Under the pieces are notes generated by a model. That model did not search any database. It was not told the DNA's origin and saw only the letters and a list, made by a program, of their open reading frames with translations. 64,000 nucleotides of DNA from Rapana venosa (lineage: Eukaryota; Mollusca; Gastropoda; Neogastropoda; Muricidae), in assembly GCA_028751875.1 (NCBI GenBank), contig CM054140.1, positions 24,626,635-24,690,634 of the forward strand, in the 5' to 3' direction. The position numbers and the translations under genes were made by a program. Below, piece after piece: positions 1 to 28,590 of this stretch (the first letter of the stretch is position 1; every line of letters starts with the position of its first letter).

Positions 1-776
1 GTGAGATTTGCTTTAAATGAAAAATCGTTTAAAAACAAAACAAACATATATTCTTTAAAGATAAGAGAGGCAGGTAAATCTTTAATTAAAAAAAACAAAC
101 AAAAAAGGAAGAAAAAACCCGGAGAAGATCCACTTCAGTCCAACAAAAACAATGAACCATTCAAACATGTAAAAACCATGCAGGGATACGTGCCAGGCAC
201 TCACGCATGCACCCCTGCATGCATGTGCACGCACTCACACACACATACACATTTACATCCATGCACGCGCATGCACACACACACAACACACACAATCATA
301 GCAAAGATCAAACTCTAAGACAATGCTCAGTCTCAGTCCAATTTTCCACTTTGAAAAGAAAAAGAGCAAATACAAAAAAACCTATTTCATCCCCTCAAAA
401 AACAAAAAAAATCTCACCCCCAAACCCAACCTCATAAAATTTCCAATACACACACACACTTGATCTTCTCCCCCTCCCTTCACCCCCCAAACAAATTCCA
501 TACCTGTACACATTTCATTCCACTCTCCCCCCTCCACATCTATACATGCACACACCTCATCCCCCACCCCCCCCAACCTCCCTCCCATCACTAACTTCCA
601 CACACGCACACACACAGAGAAACCCACAGTAGTCCGTGCGGCACTTTGCGGTGACTGTACAACATTGCTGCTTCACCAGGATTGATTGAGCGTGAGGTAG
701 AGAGAGAGAGATGAACATGACGACGGGGTGACTACTGGTCCCAGCGATGTCTGTCTGGTCCCTCCTTGGGCAACGA
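1..776. other. Downstream flank of the ANKRD13C-like gene
   Basis: This stretch should contain the 3' UTR of the minus-strand gene. I see CA/CCC-rich low-complexity DNA at about 200-620 and no strong AATAAA on the minus strand, so the transcript end is not placed. No other gene is evident. Confidence 0.5.
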
Positions 777-18557
<17,781 letters not shown>

Positions 18558-19370
18558 CTTTATTTACACTCGGCAAAGAAGCAGGGAGGCTCCTGCACCA
18601 TAGAGACCAAATGGATACTTTTTTTCTTACGGTCACAAAAATAAAAATAATCACTTGAATCAAAAATACTAAATATGATTATATATATCTACTGTATGGA
18701 GAATATATCTTACAAAATCTATTACAATGAGCTATTTTATAAGTTGTTTCATATTCATTTTTAACTTTAATGAATACTCTTTTCATGCACTTGTGATGGT
18801 TATATAAATGGAAGACACGAATGGATTTTTGCATTCTTTCTGTGTACAGATTGTATAATAATTCACAACTCTTCAGTTGTTCAAAGTGATGCCATTACTT
18901 ACTAAACCTCCCACATAACACATAACAGTTGCTGTGTAACAAAAAGTTGAGACAGACACAAATTAAGGGAAAGAAAGGGCAATCCAAGGCAACCCTTAAA
19001 AGATTTTAAATTCTGACAGCAAAACAATCTGTAAGACTGACTTTTCCCTGGACGCCATGAGAAATAATCACATTGGGCCTTTTCTGTAATTTTTTTCCAG
19101 CCAATATGTTGGGCAAGTTCAACCTGGAAGAACCCATCCTTCATTTCAGCACAGTTCAATTTAGCTTGTCCAGTTCAGTACTGAATGACAATTTAGTTTT
19201 AGAGCCTGACTGTCTGAATCTTTTCACATTACCCACAAGCACGATTTGTCCTCAGCCCATCTAATTACAGCCCTCATAAATCTATAACATTAAAGAAACA
19301 TTAGAACTGGGGTCAGAGAAAAGAGGGTCAGACTCTAGGGAGAACACAGTATTACAAACTTCAAACTAAA

Positions 19371-19735
19371 TCGGTGGTCTAGAGGTAACGCGCCTGTCTA
19401 GAAAGCGACAAGTCCGGGTCGGAAGTGTGCGGTGGTTCGAATCCCGTTTGGGCCGAAACTTTTCCCCCATCCATTAGACCACCAGTGGTGGTCTGGGCAC
19501 TAGTCTTTCGGATGACCCTGTGTTACACAAAATTTTCAGCGCACGTTAAAGAACCCACGGCAACAAGAGAGTTGTCCCTGGCAAAATTCTTAGGAAAAAA
19601 GTCTCTGATAGGGAAACAAATACAGTTGCAGAAAAAAAAGGGTGGCGCTGCTCTTGTGGCGACCGCTTTCCCCCGGGGAGAGCAGCCCAAATTTCACGAA
19701 GAGAAATCTCTTGCTTAAAGTGGTATAAAAAAATG
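19371..19735 (+). mobile_element. SINE family A, near full length, tRNA-derived head
   Basis: The head has an A-box-like segment (GGTGGTCTAGAGGTAACGCG) and a B-box-like segment (GGTTCGAATCCCG). It is followed by a core with CTTTCGGATGACC and GCGCACGTTAAAGAACCCAC, then a 3' domain with TGGCGCTGCTCTTGTGGCGA and the AATTTCACGAAGAGAAATCT end. Other copies: 53236-53630, about 35460-35815, 48725-48830, and 9480-9565 inverted. Transcription by RNA polymerase III and LINE-dependent mobility are inferred from the head. Confidence 0.85.
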
Positions 19736-19844
19736 TTTTAAATAAAATTAAAATAAACTAAAAAGAAATGCTTTGTATAATAGTAATACCACAGCTAGGC
19801 TACTACAGTGATTTCCTTTCTGGTCACCTCATGCTCAGGGTCAA

Positions 19845-20180
19845 GGGATTGCCTGGTGGTTAGCGTGATGCGCTCGTGATCTGCTGACCCCAGTTCGATT
19901 CTGTTCAAGAGGATTTTTCCTCTGGAGTTAACATCAGTGCTAACTCCACTCTCCCCGCAAAGTCCATCGGATGAAACAATAAACCGAGATCCTGTGTGCG
20001 AGCGCACAGCAGAACTTCTTGGGCACACATTAAAACCCCTTCTGCTTTTTGGAAGAGTAGGCTATTTTGTGTCGGTGGGAACGGATGATAAAGTTTACAA
20101 AACTGCATCCACACAGGGACAGGATGAAAAAGCATATGATTGCTTATTCCATTATCCTCGAAATAAAAGTATTAAAAAAA
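19845..20180 (+). mobile_element. SINE family B, full length, tRNA-derived head
   Basis: The head reads GCCTGGTGGTTAGCGTGATG (A box) and CAGTTCGATTCTG (B box). It is followed by GAGGATTTTTCCTCTGGAGT, the core TCCATCGGATGAAACAATAA, the TGTGTCGGTGGGAACGGATG block and the CATTATCCTCGAAATAAAAG end. This copy and 62606-62940 are the best full-length references in the window. Confidence 0.88.
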
Positions 20181-20674
20181 TTTTTTTCACATAAAAACAA
20201 TTCCTGACCTGCTGATCCTACTTCATTCATTTTATCTCATCATTTCCGCCATACCCAGGCTCATAATGAGGTCTGCTTAGGGTTAGAAATCCAAGGAGAG
20301 CTTATCAATGTTAACCTGCCTGGAGGCCACTGAAAAGAAGGACCATGCATGGCTGCCAGAGGATCACTTTGATGATATTCAGTGGTACTTGTTCTGATCA
20401 AGATATGCTGGACACCACCTTTTAAGCTCCTTACTGACAACAAAATTGGCTTAATGGTGGACCTAGATTTTGAGTTGGATATTGGGTGGTGATCACCACC
20501 ACATCCTGCATCAACCTTCCCCTATGTTCTTCTGACCCCAAAGGTTCTATCATCAAAGAACTCACACCAGGCAAGAAAGTGTATGGGAAAACAAAACTGA
20601 GGTTACAATGAGACAACAGCAACAGAGGCCAACAAATCAGAGATAATGTTCTTTTGTTGCATGATGGTCAATGG

Positions 20675-20825
20675 TATTTTTTCGCCATTCCTTGGCTAAA
20701 GGTCTGAGGTTCACCAATTGTGGGGTTTTTAGGTATATGACCATGCAGCCACCCCCACCCCCCCCCCCCCTTCCACCACCACCACCACCATTAGGTAGCT
20801 TCACTCCTACTTTGGGGATACAGTT
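20675..20825 (+). repeat. Interspersed repeat family F copy with C/CCA tract
   Basis: Has CTTGGCTAAAGGTCTGAGGT and ATTAGGTAGCTTCACTCC ends, with a poly(C) and CCA repeat expansion between them. Confidence 0.55.
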
Positions 20826-21411
20826 GGAAATCGAACATACCAATGTTGCCAGGCACAATCAGGAAGTACCACCCAACCTGCTCTTAACCAATTTTCAAAT
20901 TTGTAGATTCTTTTGACATGCACAAGTCCATAAGCACACGGGTCCAACTCATTCTGAGTGTCTCCTCCAAAAGACTTGCATTCAGATTGATATTCCCATC
21001 AAATTAGGAAGAAACAGCAAGGCTGGGGATGGAACCCAGAACCTCATGGTTTACTTGTTAGGTAGGCGAATGTCTAAAGCGTCCTGCCACCTTCCTTTTT
21101 GGTCAATGGTTATGAAAATCATATAATGATGACTATTTGACAGGTCTGTACTGTATATGTTTCCTATCATAACATATCCCTATCTCAACCAGGTCCGAGA
21201 GATACTTATACCTCAGTGCATTCTTGGTCAATTTATTTGAGCAATCTCTCTCAAAATTGCATTCATAAAGGGATGATACTCCCAAAGTGTTCTCAGTCTT
21301 CCTAAAGAGCCCATAACAAACTCACTCTGGGAAGGAGCTGGCTGAAGTATTTCACACACACACACACACACACCCACGCGCGCGCACGCACAGAGAGAGA
21401 GAGACAATGAC

Positions 21412-21637
21412 AAATTCTTTTATTTCGAGGATAATGAATAAGCACTCATGTGCTTTTTTACATCCAGTCCCCGCCCGTAGGGATACATCTTAATAATAAC
21501 CCAACACTTATACAGAGAGAGAGACAATGACAATGACAAATTCTTTTATTTCGAAGATAATGAATAAGCACTCGTGTGCTTTTTTACATCCAGTCCCCGC
21601 CCGTAGGGATACATCTTAATAATAACCCAACACTTAT

Positions 21638-21640
<3 letters not shown>
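21412..21640 (-). repeat. 126-bp tandem duplication carrying a SINE B 3' end
   Basis: The segment from ACAAATTCTTTTATTTCGAG (21411) to AACCCAACACTTATACA is repeated at an offset of 126 bp. Each copy holds the inverted 3' end of SINE B. Confidence 0.85.

Positions 21641-21690
<50 letters not shown>
21640..21690. repeat. (GA)n tract
   Basis: About 48 bp of pure GA directly after the 126-bp tandem duplication. Confidence 0.9.
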
Positions 21691-21691
<1 letters not shown>

Positions 21692-23106
21692 AAAATGATT
21701 GATATGGGATTCGAAATCTAGACCTGCCAGCCAGGAATCTGAGGCACCTCGCCACTCCACAGTGGCTGTGTAAATATAATGATTTAATGTAGTGATAGGG
21801 AATTCCTACTGTGCATATAAAAAACCGGAACCTCTGCGGTGCAGCTTCCGTAAACATACACACGTTTTGTTGTTGTTGCTGCAGACAGGACAAAAGACTG
21901 ACACTTCTTTGACAGTCTTTCTTGACCGAAAGTGCAAAAAAAGTGTAAGTATAGAACGACTGGAGAGAATCAAGTGCAGGGTGTTTGATAGTTTAATCTT
22001 TTGCACCCTCAGTATGTGTTTGGCTGAATAGCACAACCTTGCTCTTCAAGCTTGTTTTGAAAAACAGCTCATTCAGACAATTCAGTACAGTTCTTTCAAT
22101 AGTAATATTGACACTTCTTAGAAGTCTATACTGAATAGAATCAGGCAGTGATCGAGTATTGAAGAATCAAGTTTTTTTTTCTGCCATTGGTGCTATCAGT
22201 AAAGATTAAAAACACACTCACACAACAAATTTTAAAATGTATTTTGCAGTATTATAACCATAGGCCCTTTCAAAATGTTACAAATTGAGTCCTTTGAGGG
22301 ATGGAGTTGAACAAACTATGTGCACCTAGGGGGTATTTTAGTGCCCCAGCACTCAGCTGTCTTCATAATATATGTCTATTGCAATCTATCTATAGACAAT
22401 TAGTCTTATTAGAAGTGTGTAGAGTTCATAATGAGTAACATTACTTGTTAGTCACTTAGTGTTATTCATACCACTAGGGGTGGTGGCCCTCTTCTAGGCC
22501 TGCTTTTAGCCTGTGCACAATGTGTTGAATGCATACTGTGTTTGTACACAAGACTTCAGTTTATAGTCTCATCCAAGGGTCTTGCGGAAGAATGGAGTCA
22601 AACCAATATTGACTCTGTGGCTGAGCAGACTTGGACTAGTTGGACAGGTTTTATCCTCAAACTGCTCCATGAGTATGATGCTGTTACACTTACAGTGTAA
22701 GTGTTCTAGTACTTCTACTGTTACTGCTGAGTTATCTCAAGTCTCCAGTCCAAGTAGCAGATGGAGCATTATTTGTATATTACCTGGTGTAGTTTTTGGA
22801 AGGGGTGTTTTATTGTAAAAATAAATTTTCATGAGTGAAAATGTTTGGTAAAAGTAAACTAAAACTGTAAAAGAATAATGTATTACACAACACATACACG
22901 TGTATACATATTGTCATTGTAATGAATCTCCTATGCTGTACATAACATAATAACTCTTTTGCTTTGTTTAGTGTAAATGGTATTGCTGTGCTTGAAAAGA
23001 AATCTAGATTAAAAAGAAAAGGGGGATAGGAAATAGGTAGGATGAAGAGTATTAATTAATTATCTAATAAAATGCTGGCATGCATACACACACACACAAA
23101 CACACA

Positions 23107-23109
<3 letters not shown>

Positions 23110-23190
<81 letters not shown>
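23110..23190. repeat. (CT)n tract
   Basis: About 80 bp of CT, preceded by a short CA run. Confidence 0.95.
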
Positions 23191-23916
23191 ATGCAAATAC
23201 TGAATAGGCAGGCCAGATGTGCCTTCATGGATTTCTTGATTTTAAGAATTGTTTCTCTGTTATTTATTTGCAGCACAATCCAGGTGACATTATAACAATT
23301 TTATTTTTATCATTGCAGTGGAATACTTGCTGACTGTAGTGTGTTTTGTTTTGATGTCTGATTCAACAGGACTAACATGGATGTGACTATCTGTGCCATT
23401 TTGATACATACCTGAACATGATATTCTGCCTTTTGTACAGGGGCAAATGAGGCAGGCTATTATAGTCTTTTGCCAGTGATGCACCCTTTTCTTGAAGTCT
23501 GTCACTCTATGTAAGTTTATTATTTATTACAAATGTTTTTGTCATTTTATTTTAGTAGGAAATTTTGTAGTGCTGTATTGCAGAAAAGACCTAGTTAATA
23601 TAAATTATAAGATTACAAATTTGTCAGTTATTCACTGAATCAGTGAATGTCTTTGCTAATGCTTCAACAGCAGTGACACAGTATGTGCTGGTGTGATGCT
23701 GTTTACCCTGGACCTTCAAGAAAGTCAACCAGGTTGAAAAAAAAAAAATTAAAAAAAGGGGAATGGAAGAATTACCTTGAATTGAATGTATTGTGTTTCT
23801 TAATTTGACTTAATGAATATTTTTTTGTCCGTTGATGTCAAAATGAAAAATACTTAAAACAACTTTTGGGTTGATTCAGATATGCTGGGCAGCTTTGACT
23901 GAGGACAGCTGAAAGG

Positions 23917-24951
23917 ATGGGTGTGCCACCAGGTGCTGGCCTGGCCGTGGACCCTGGTGTGTATCACATCAACCAGCCCTCCATCTGTGGCCAGCACTCT
24001 GAGGTGCTGCTTCTAGTCATCATCAGAACTGTCTTCGCTCATTTTGACCGCCGCACAGTCATCCGCGAAACATGGGCAGCACGCAAAAACTACCACGGTT
24101 CCTTCATCCACGTCTTGTTCTTCTTTGAAATACCCGACAACAAACACATTCAGGAATCTATACAGAGAGAAAGCACGTTGTGTAAAGACATCGTGCAGTA
24201 CACCATCGAGTACCCTGAATACACAAATTTGACGTTAAAAACCTCTGTTGCGTCTCAGTGGGTGAGTGAGTTTTGTCCTCAGGCTAAGTTTGTCCTTGTG
24301 GCTGACGATAACGTGGTGGTTGATATCTTCAAAATTCTGCCTTTTCTTCGGGACCAGCTTGAAGCAGGCAAGCCTACCTCCAGCTCTATTGTGTTGTGCC
24401 ATTATCGAACGTCAGCCAGCGAAATGCTGGTATCCAAACAGGAGGCGGCATCAGATGAAGATCACCATTTTTGCAGCAACGAGGCTTACGTTGTGTCCCC
24501 TTCAGTCTTGGAACAGCTGTACCTCACGATCAAACTCAAAGGCTTGGACCTGAAGCAGCCACACTTGTGGCTCAGTCAGGTGGCCGAAGCAGCAGGGATC
24601 AAGTTCACCAACACCTCACAGCACTTTGCCGGAGCAAGGAAGAAACCCTCAGTGCTAAAGACCTTCATGGCCATGGATTATGTGTCGAGTTCAGTGATGA
24701 TCGGCATCGTCAGTGAGCTCTTCCAGGGCAAAGAGGCCACCATCATGCGACACATCTGGCGAATCATTCAGGAGCACCACTCCAAGATGCAAATTTCCAA
24801 CGTTTATCACGCACAGTTTCCTCCACACAAAGGCCATGACATTGGCGGAGTCAAGTTCATGGCCATTGTCTTGATGTGTGTGGACTTTGCTGTCGTTGTT
24901 GTCATCTTTGCGCTGATTTTTTGCAAACGGAAGCGTAAAAAGTGGTGGTGA
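23917..24951 (+). CDS. GT31 family (beta-1,3-galactosyltransferase-like) protein with degenerate active site and C-terminal membrane anchor
   Basis: A single-exon, 344-residue protein. GT31 landmarks are clear: RRTVIRETWA (45-54), DIVQYTIEYPEYTNLTLKT (91-109), and an acidic motif in the DxD position, FVLVADDNVVVD (125-136). GT31 enzymes move Gal, GlcNAc or GalNAc from a UDP-sugar in the Golgi lumen using a Mn2+-binding DDD motif. Here the third Asp is Asn (ADDN). The usual CSGGGYVLS is FCSNEAYVVSP (185-195), and the usual EDVYVG loop reads KQPHLW (213-218). No N-terminal signal or anchor is visible. Instead residues 314-335 form one hydrophobic helix followed by CKRKRKKWW. An in-frame TGA at 23896-23898 lies upstream, so the ATG at 23917 (context AAAGGATGG) is the first usable start in this exon. 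Potential N-glycosylation sites are N104 and N232. Family membership is confident. Loss of catalysis and tail-anchored topology are inferred; an unseen upstream exon cannot be excluded. Confidence 0.85.
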   Translation: MGVPPGAGLAVDPGVYHINQPSICGQHSEVLLLVIIRTVFAHFDRRTVIRETWAARKNYHGSFIHVLFFFEIPDNKHIQESIQRESTLCKDIVQYTIEYPEYTNLTLKTSVASQWVSEFCPQAKFVLVADDNVVVDIFKILPFLRDQLEAGKPTSSSIVLCHYRTSASEMLVSKQEAASDEDHHFCSNEAYVVSPSVLEQLYLTIKLKGLDLKQPHLWLSQVAEAAGIKFTNTSQHFAGARKKPSVLKTFMAMDYVSSSVMIGIVSELFQGKEATIMRHIWRIIQEHHSKMQISNVYHAQFPPHKGHDIGGVKFMAIVLMCVDFAVVVVIFALIFCKRKRKKWW

Positions 24952-26398
24952 AAATACATCCATGGATAAATGTCTGGTTTAGTTCTGAGTAGTTTGACAA
25001 AATGGTATTGAGAGAGAGTAGAATTTGAATGTGTAAATTGTACTAGCTTAGGACAAGTGGGTTGGACACAGTAATGGAATTGGATGTAAATGGTGTAAAG
25101 TCTGTTTGTTGGAAACTGGGGTGAAAGGGTATTGTAATATTGTAAGTGGTGTATATGGGAACCACCAGAGGTGAGAAGAAGAAAAAGAGAAGTGGAAGAC
25201 AAATTTGGAAAGGGTAGACCTGAGAGCTCTTTGGGCTTCTAGGTGTGTCCAGGGCTGGGTAGTGCCCTTGATCAGTTGATGGGATGGATTGGGGGCCAAG
25301 TCTCTAGAAGCTTAATGAGTTGTGAATTTTTACTTTGAAAAAGAACACCATAGACTTGTAAACAGGATTTTTCTGACTCAGAATTTACAAAATGGTCTTG
25401 AATGAGGCAGTTCAAAGTTTCCTAAGGTCCAACATACATAGAGTGACACACACACATATGGCACACGCGCACACGCACACACTTGCGCACACTCTCTCTC
25501 TCACACACACACACTTTATTTACACCCAAGAATTTGATCAACAGATTAATCAATGAACTCTGATCTCAAAAGTGGCCGAGGGGAATATTTCAGAACCTAT
25601 TTCTACCACAGACCAGGTGCATAATTCTTGTTAACCTCAAAACATATCTGTGTGTGCGTGTGTTGAATGTACTTTGTTTTAAAAATGTATATTGTTTCTG
25701 GACAGCAGTATGCATAAAAAACCTATTGGTTTTTGTATAAAACAGTGTATAGCAGCATGAACTGCATGGTGCCTTTGACCAGTTAGTGGTCTAGTTTATG
25801 GTAGTTAGTATAATAGTAGTCTAGTATTGTAGTAGTATGCTTGAACTGTTTATTTTTAATATAATTTATATAAAGATTTTCTTCAAAACACTTAAGAATG
25901 CAAATCAAGGCAAACACACATATGGTGATACATGTACCCAGTATTATTACACACACACATCCTCCACATATATGCAGACATCACTCATTAAGGTAAGCTT
26001 TTGAAATTATGCATGTCTGCAAAGAGATGCTTTCTTCTTTAATTGGAAGACGACATTACATTGCCATTTTCTTGCCAAGCATGAAAGACTGATATTATGT
26101 GCAGAGTTCACTTCCTAGCCAAGATTGTAGAATCTCATATCTCTGGTATGTCAGTTAGTTGTTAGTTTGAGAGAGAGCGAGAGAGAGAGAGATTGTAGTT
26201 AAGTGTACTATTTTATTTGTTATTTTTACCATATATATATATATATATATTTGTTTATAACTTATAAATTTGAAACTGCTGCACCAACATCATGTTGACA
26301 GAGGATGTGAATACAAAGATATTAGTTTCAAATATACATAACAGAAAAGTTAGATTTTATTGTATTCTTAGGCCCAGTGTGTTCATTCATGAGTGATA

Positions 26399-26404
26399 AA
26401 TAAA
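26399..26404 (+). terminator. Candidate poly(A) signal AATAAA (proximal) for the GT31-like gene
   Basis: The hexamer AATAAA sits about 1.45 kb after the stop codon, in AT-rich DNA. It is an alternative to the distal signal at 26559. Confidence 0.4.
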
Positions 26405-26558
26405 ATAGCAATAGCTAGATCAGAAAAGTCTTTTTATTTATTTGAATTGCAAGAAAAAGTTTACTGTTGAGAATGTAGTTGTTTTATAAGAATACATTGT
26501 TTAGTTTATTTTTTCAACGCTGATGTTACATAGTTGTAGTATTTTTACAATCATGAAT

Positions 26559-26564
26559 AATAAA
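26559..26564 (+). terminator. Candidate poly(A) signal AATAAA (distal) for the GT31-like gene
   Basis: AATAAA about 50 bp before a strongly G/T-rich stretch (GGTGGTGAAGGTGGTGGTGG, about 26611), which resembles a downstream cleavage element. It would give a 3' UTR of about 1.6 kb. Confidence 0.5.
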
Positions 26565-26999
26565 GTTTGTATTTGTTTATAATTTAACAGTGTTGTTCAT
26601 TTTGAGAAAAAGGTGGTGAAGGTGGTGGTGGTGGTAATGGTGGGGGCAGGAGATAATAATCAAGTTTGAGTGAATATGAGATGCATTGAAAAGAAGAATA
26701 TAAAGCAGTTCAACCACATTTTCTCTCTTCTTTTTAAAAAACTGCCAATGTCACATTGGTGGTTTCAATATCTGGGTGCGCACTTTTGACTTCAATCTCA
26801 AAGTATCCCTGAGGCACGGTTGCATGAAGTCGATGAAGTTCTGGGTGTCATCAATATGCTTTTTACAGGATCACTCACTCACTCACTCACTCACTCATGC
26901 ACTCACTCTCTCAGTCATGCATGATGCATCTTAAGCATAGATCAGCCAACCACGGACCCCACACCAGGACAGCGACCTCATTGAGAATGAAAGCTAAAT

Positions 27000-27105
27000 T
27001 TTGTGTACATGTCCCTCAGCTAGACCTTCAAGGTGAGGCCAACTGTGTATGCAACTGTTTTTACCCACCGTTAAGGTAGCAGCATTCTGACTTCAGGGAC
27101 AAGCT
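27000..27105 (+). repeat. Interspersed repeat family F copy
   Basis: Contains TCCCTCAGCTAGACCTTCAA, then CCACCGTTAAGGTAGCAGCA and TTCTGACTTCAGGGA. Confidence 0.6.
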
Positions 27106-27301
27106 GCTCAAATTTAAATTGAAGAAGCATCTGTCAATGAAAACACATGTCAGAAACTAATTTTTCCCCCTCATCTCTGCGCTAATATCAAAATCAGTCA
27201 CAAGGGCCACACCAAGGCTGTTGAGTCATCACATAGTGAAAGAACCACCATAGTGGCAGCCTGAAATGAGATAGCAGTCAGTAACTGATTCTTAACATTC
27301 A

Positions 27302-27314
27302 GAGAATTGGGTCT
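27302..27314. repeat. Target-site duplication, left copy
   Basis: GAGAATTGGGTCT, identical to 27999-28011; the pair brackets a truncated retrotransposon. Confidence 0.85.
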
Positions 27315-27998
27315 TCTTCTTATTCCTTATAGCTCCTAGCGGAGCATAGGGCCTCAACAGCGTCCTTCCACCATCTCCTGTCTCTGGCAAGGGTCTTGGC
27401 CTCTTCCCATGTCAGGCTGGAGTCTCTCAGCTCACTATGCAGGCTTCTCCTCCAGGTCTGTTTGGGGCGCCCTCCTTCCTTTTCCCCTGCGGGTTCCACT
27501 CGAGCGCTTGTCTGGTGATGTTGCAAGGCTCCTTCCGTAGGGTGTGGCTGACCCAACGCCACTTTCGCCGCCTTACTTGGACTTCCATAGACTGTTGGTT
27601 CGCCCTCATCCACAGGTCGGTATTTGGCACTCTGTCGAACCATCTGAGATGAAGGATCTGCTGGAGACATCCGTTGATGAAGGTCTGGATCTTGGAGGAG
27701 CTGGTGTTGATGACCCGCCAAGTTTCTGACCCGTAGAGAAGCACAGACTTCACGTTGGAGTTGAAGACCCTGAGCTTGGTGGTTGTGGAGATCGCATTTC
27801 TTCTCCATATGGGTTTCAAGATGGCAAATGCTTGGCGTGCTTTCTTTATTCTTGCCTTGATGTCTTCGTCTGTGCCTCCTGTCTGGCTGATCTTACTGCC
27901 CAGGTACACAAATTCACTGACATCCTCTACTGCTTTCCCAGGGATGGTGACAGGAGCCTCTTGCTGGTTGTTGGTACGCAGTAGCTTGGTCTTCTCTT
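27315..27998 (-). pseudogene. 5'-truncated, frameshifted non-LTR retrotransposon (RTE-like) reverse transcriptase C terminus
   Basis: On the minus strand the fragment encodes the region after the catalytic fingers of a retrotransposon reverse transcriptase: FVYLGSKISQTGG, KLRVFNSNVKSVLLYGSETW, RRRKWRWVSHTLRK, and the terminal domain with WNPQGKRKEG then GGRPKQTWRRSLHSEL and ARDRRWWKDAVEALC. The last two blocks lie in different frames, so there is a frameshift near 27470-27485. The stop codon is followed by an AAGAAGA tail. The catalytic FADD box and endonuclease domain are missing, so it is a dead insertion. An exact 13-bp repeat (27302-27314 and 27999-28011) flanks it, showing insertion by target-primed reverse transcription after 5' truncation. 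RTE assignment rests on the recognisable C-terminal motifs. Confidence 0.88.
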
Positions 27999-28011
27999 GA
28001 GAATTGGGTCT
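27999..28011. repeat. Target-site duplication, right copy
   Basis: GAGAATTGGGTCT, the partner of 27302-27314. Confidence 0.85.
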
Positions 28012-28231
28012 AAAAGGCTGTAAAATGGTACTTTTTGTTTTTAAAAGCTGAATTCTCTCAGGAATACAAAACTAATGTCTGATGGATTATCTCAGAAAGG
28101 GCCTCCAAGGAATCTGCCGTTAAATATGTATGCTTTTTACGTCCTGAACATCGAACTTTTGAGAGATCATCCCTAGTGTCACGCATCATGGGTATGATAC
28201 AAGACCAGCGGTGTTGCCCACATGGGATGGG

Positions 28232-28590
28232 AATGATTGATTTATTTATTTCTTTGATATCGAGGATAATGGAATAAGCATTTATGTGCTTTTTTTACAT
28301 CCAGTCTCCGTGTGTTTGCGGTTTTGTAAATTTGTCATCTGTTCCCATCGGCACACAATGGCCTACTCTTACGAAAAGCGGAACAGGGTTTAATGTGTGT
28401 CCAAGATGTTCTGCATGCGTTCGCACATGGGACCTCGGTTTATAGTCTCATCCAAAGGACTTTTTGGGAGAGTGGAGTCTGCACTGATGTTAACTCAAGG
28501 GGAAAATATTCCCTTGAATGGGAATCGAACCAGGGTCATCAGATTGCGAGCGCAATTTTCTAACCACTAGGCTATCCTGTCCCCCCCTTG
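28232..28590 (-). mobile_element. SINE family B, full length, inverted
   Basis: Begins with the 3' end (GATATCGAGGATAATGGAAT on plus), passes through the core TTTATAGTCTCATCCAAAGG, and ends in the tRNA-like head (TTTTCTAACCACTAGGCTAT on plus, the reverse complement of the A box). Confidence 0.85.

Larger units (their letters stand above)
18558..23916. other. Intergenic region between ANKRD13C-like and GT31-like genes
   Basis: Divergent promoters are expected here, but no convincing TATA box or initiator can be assigned. It contains SINE A (19371-19735), SINE B (19845-20180), a family F copy, a tandem duplication at 21.4-21.6 kb and GA/CT tracts. A TTGATTCAG acceptor-like site ends at 23879, so the GT31 coding exon may be preceded by a non-coding exon that I cannot locate. 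Confidence 0.5.

Noticed and set aside
18902..19264. Short open frames of 63-85 residues between the genes
   Set aside because: No domain, no conservation argument, random-length frames in AT-rich DNA.
19371..19445. tRNA gene
   Set aside because: A and B boxes are present but the acceptor stem and anticodon arm do not close, and SINE body follows; it is a SINE head. The same applies to 19845, 28590, 53236 and 62606.
23917..24951. Calling the gene B3GALT1 or another named galactosyltransferase
   Set aside because: Family membership is clear but catalytic motifs differ and no specific orthology can be shown from sequence alone.
27437..28000. Plus-strand open frames opposite the retrotransposon
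   Set aside because: Shadows of the minus-strand reverse transcriptase.
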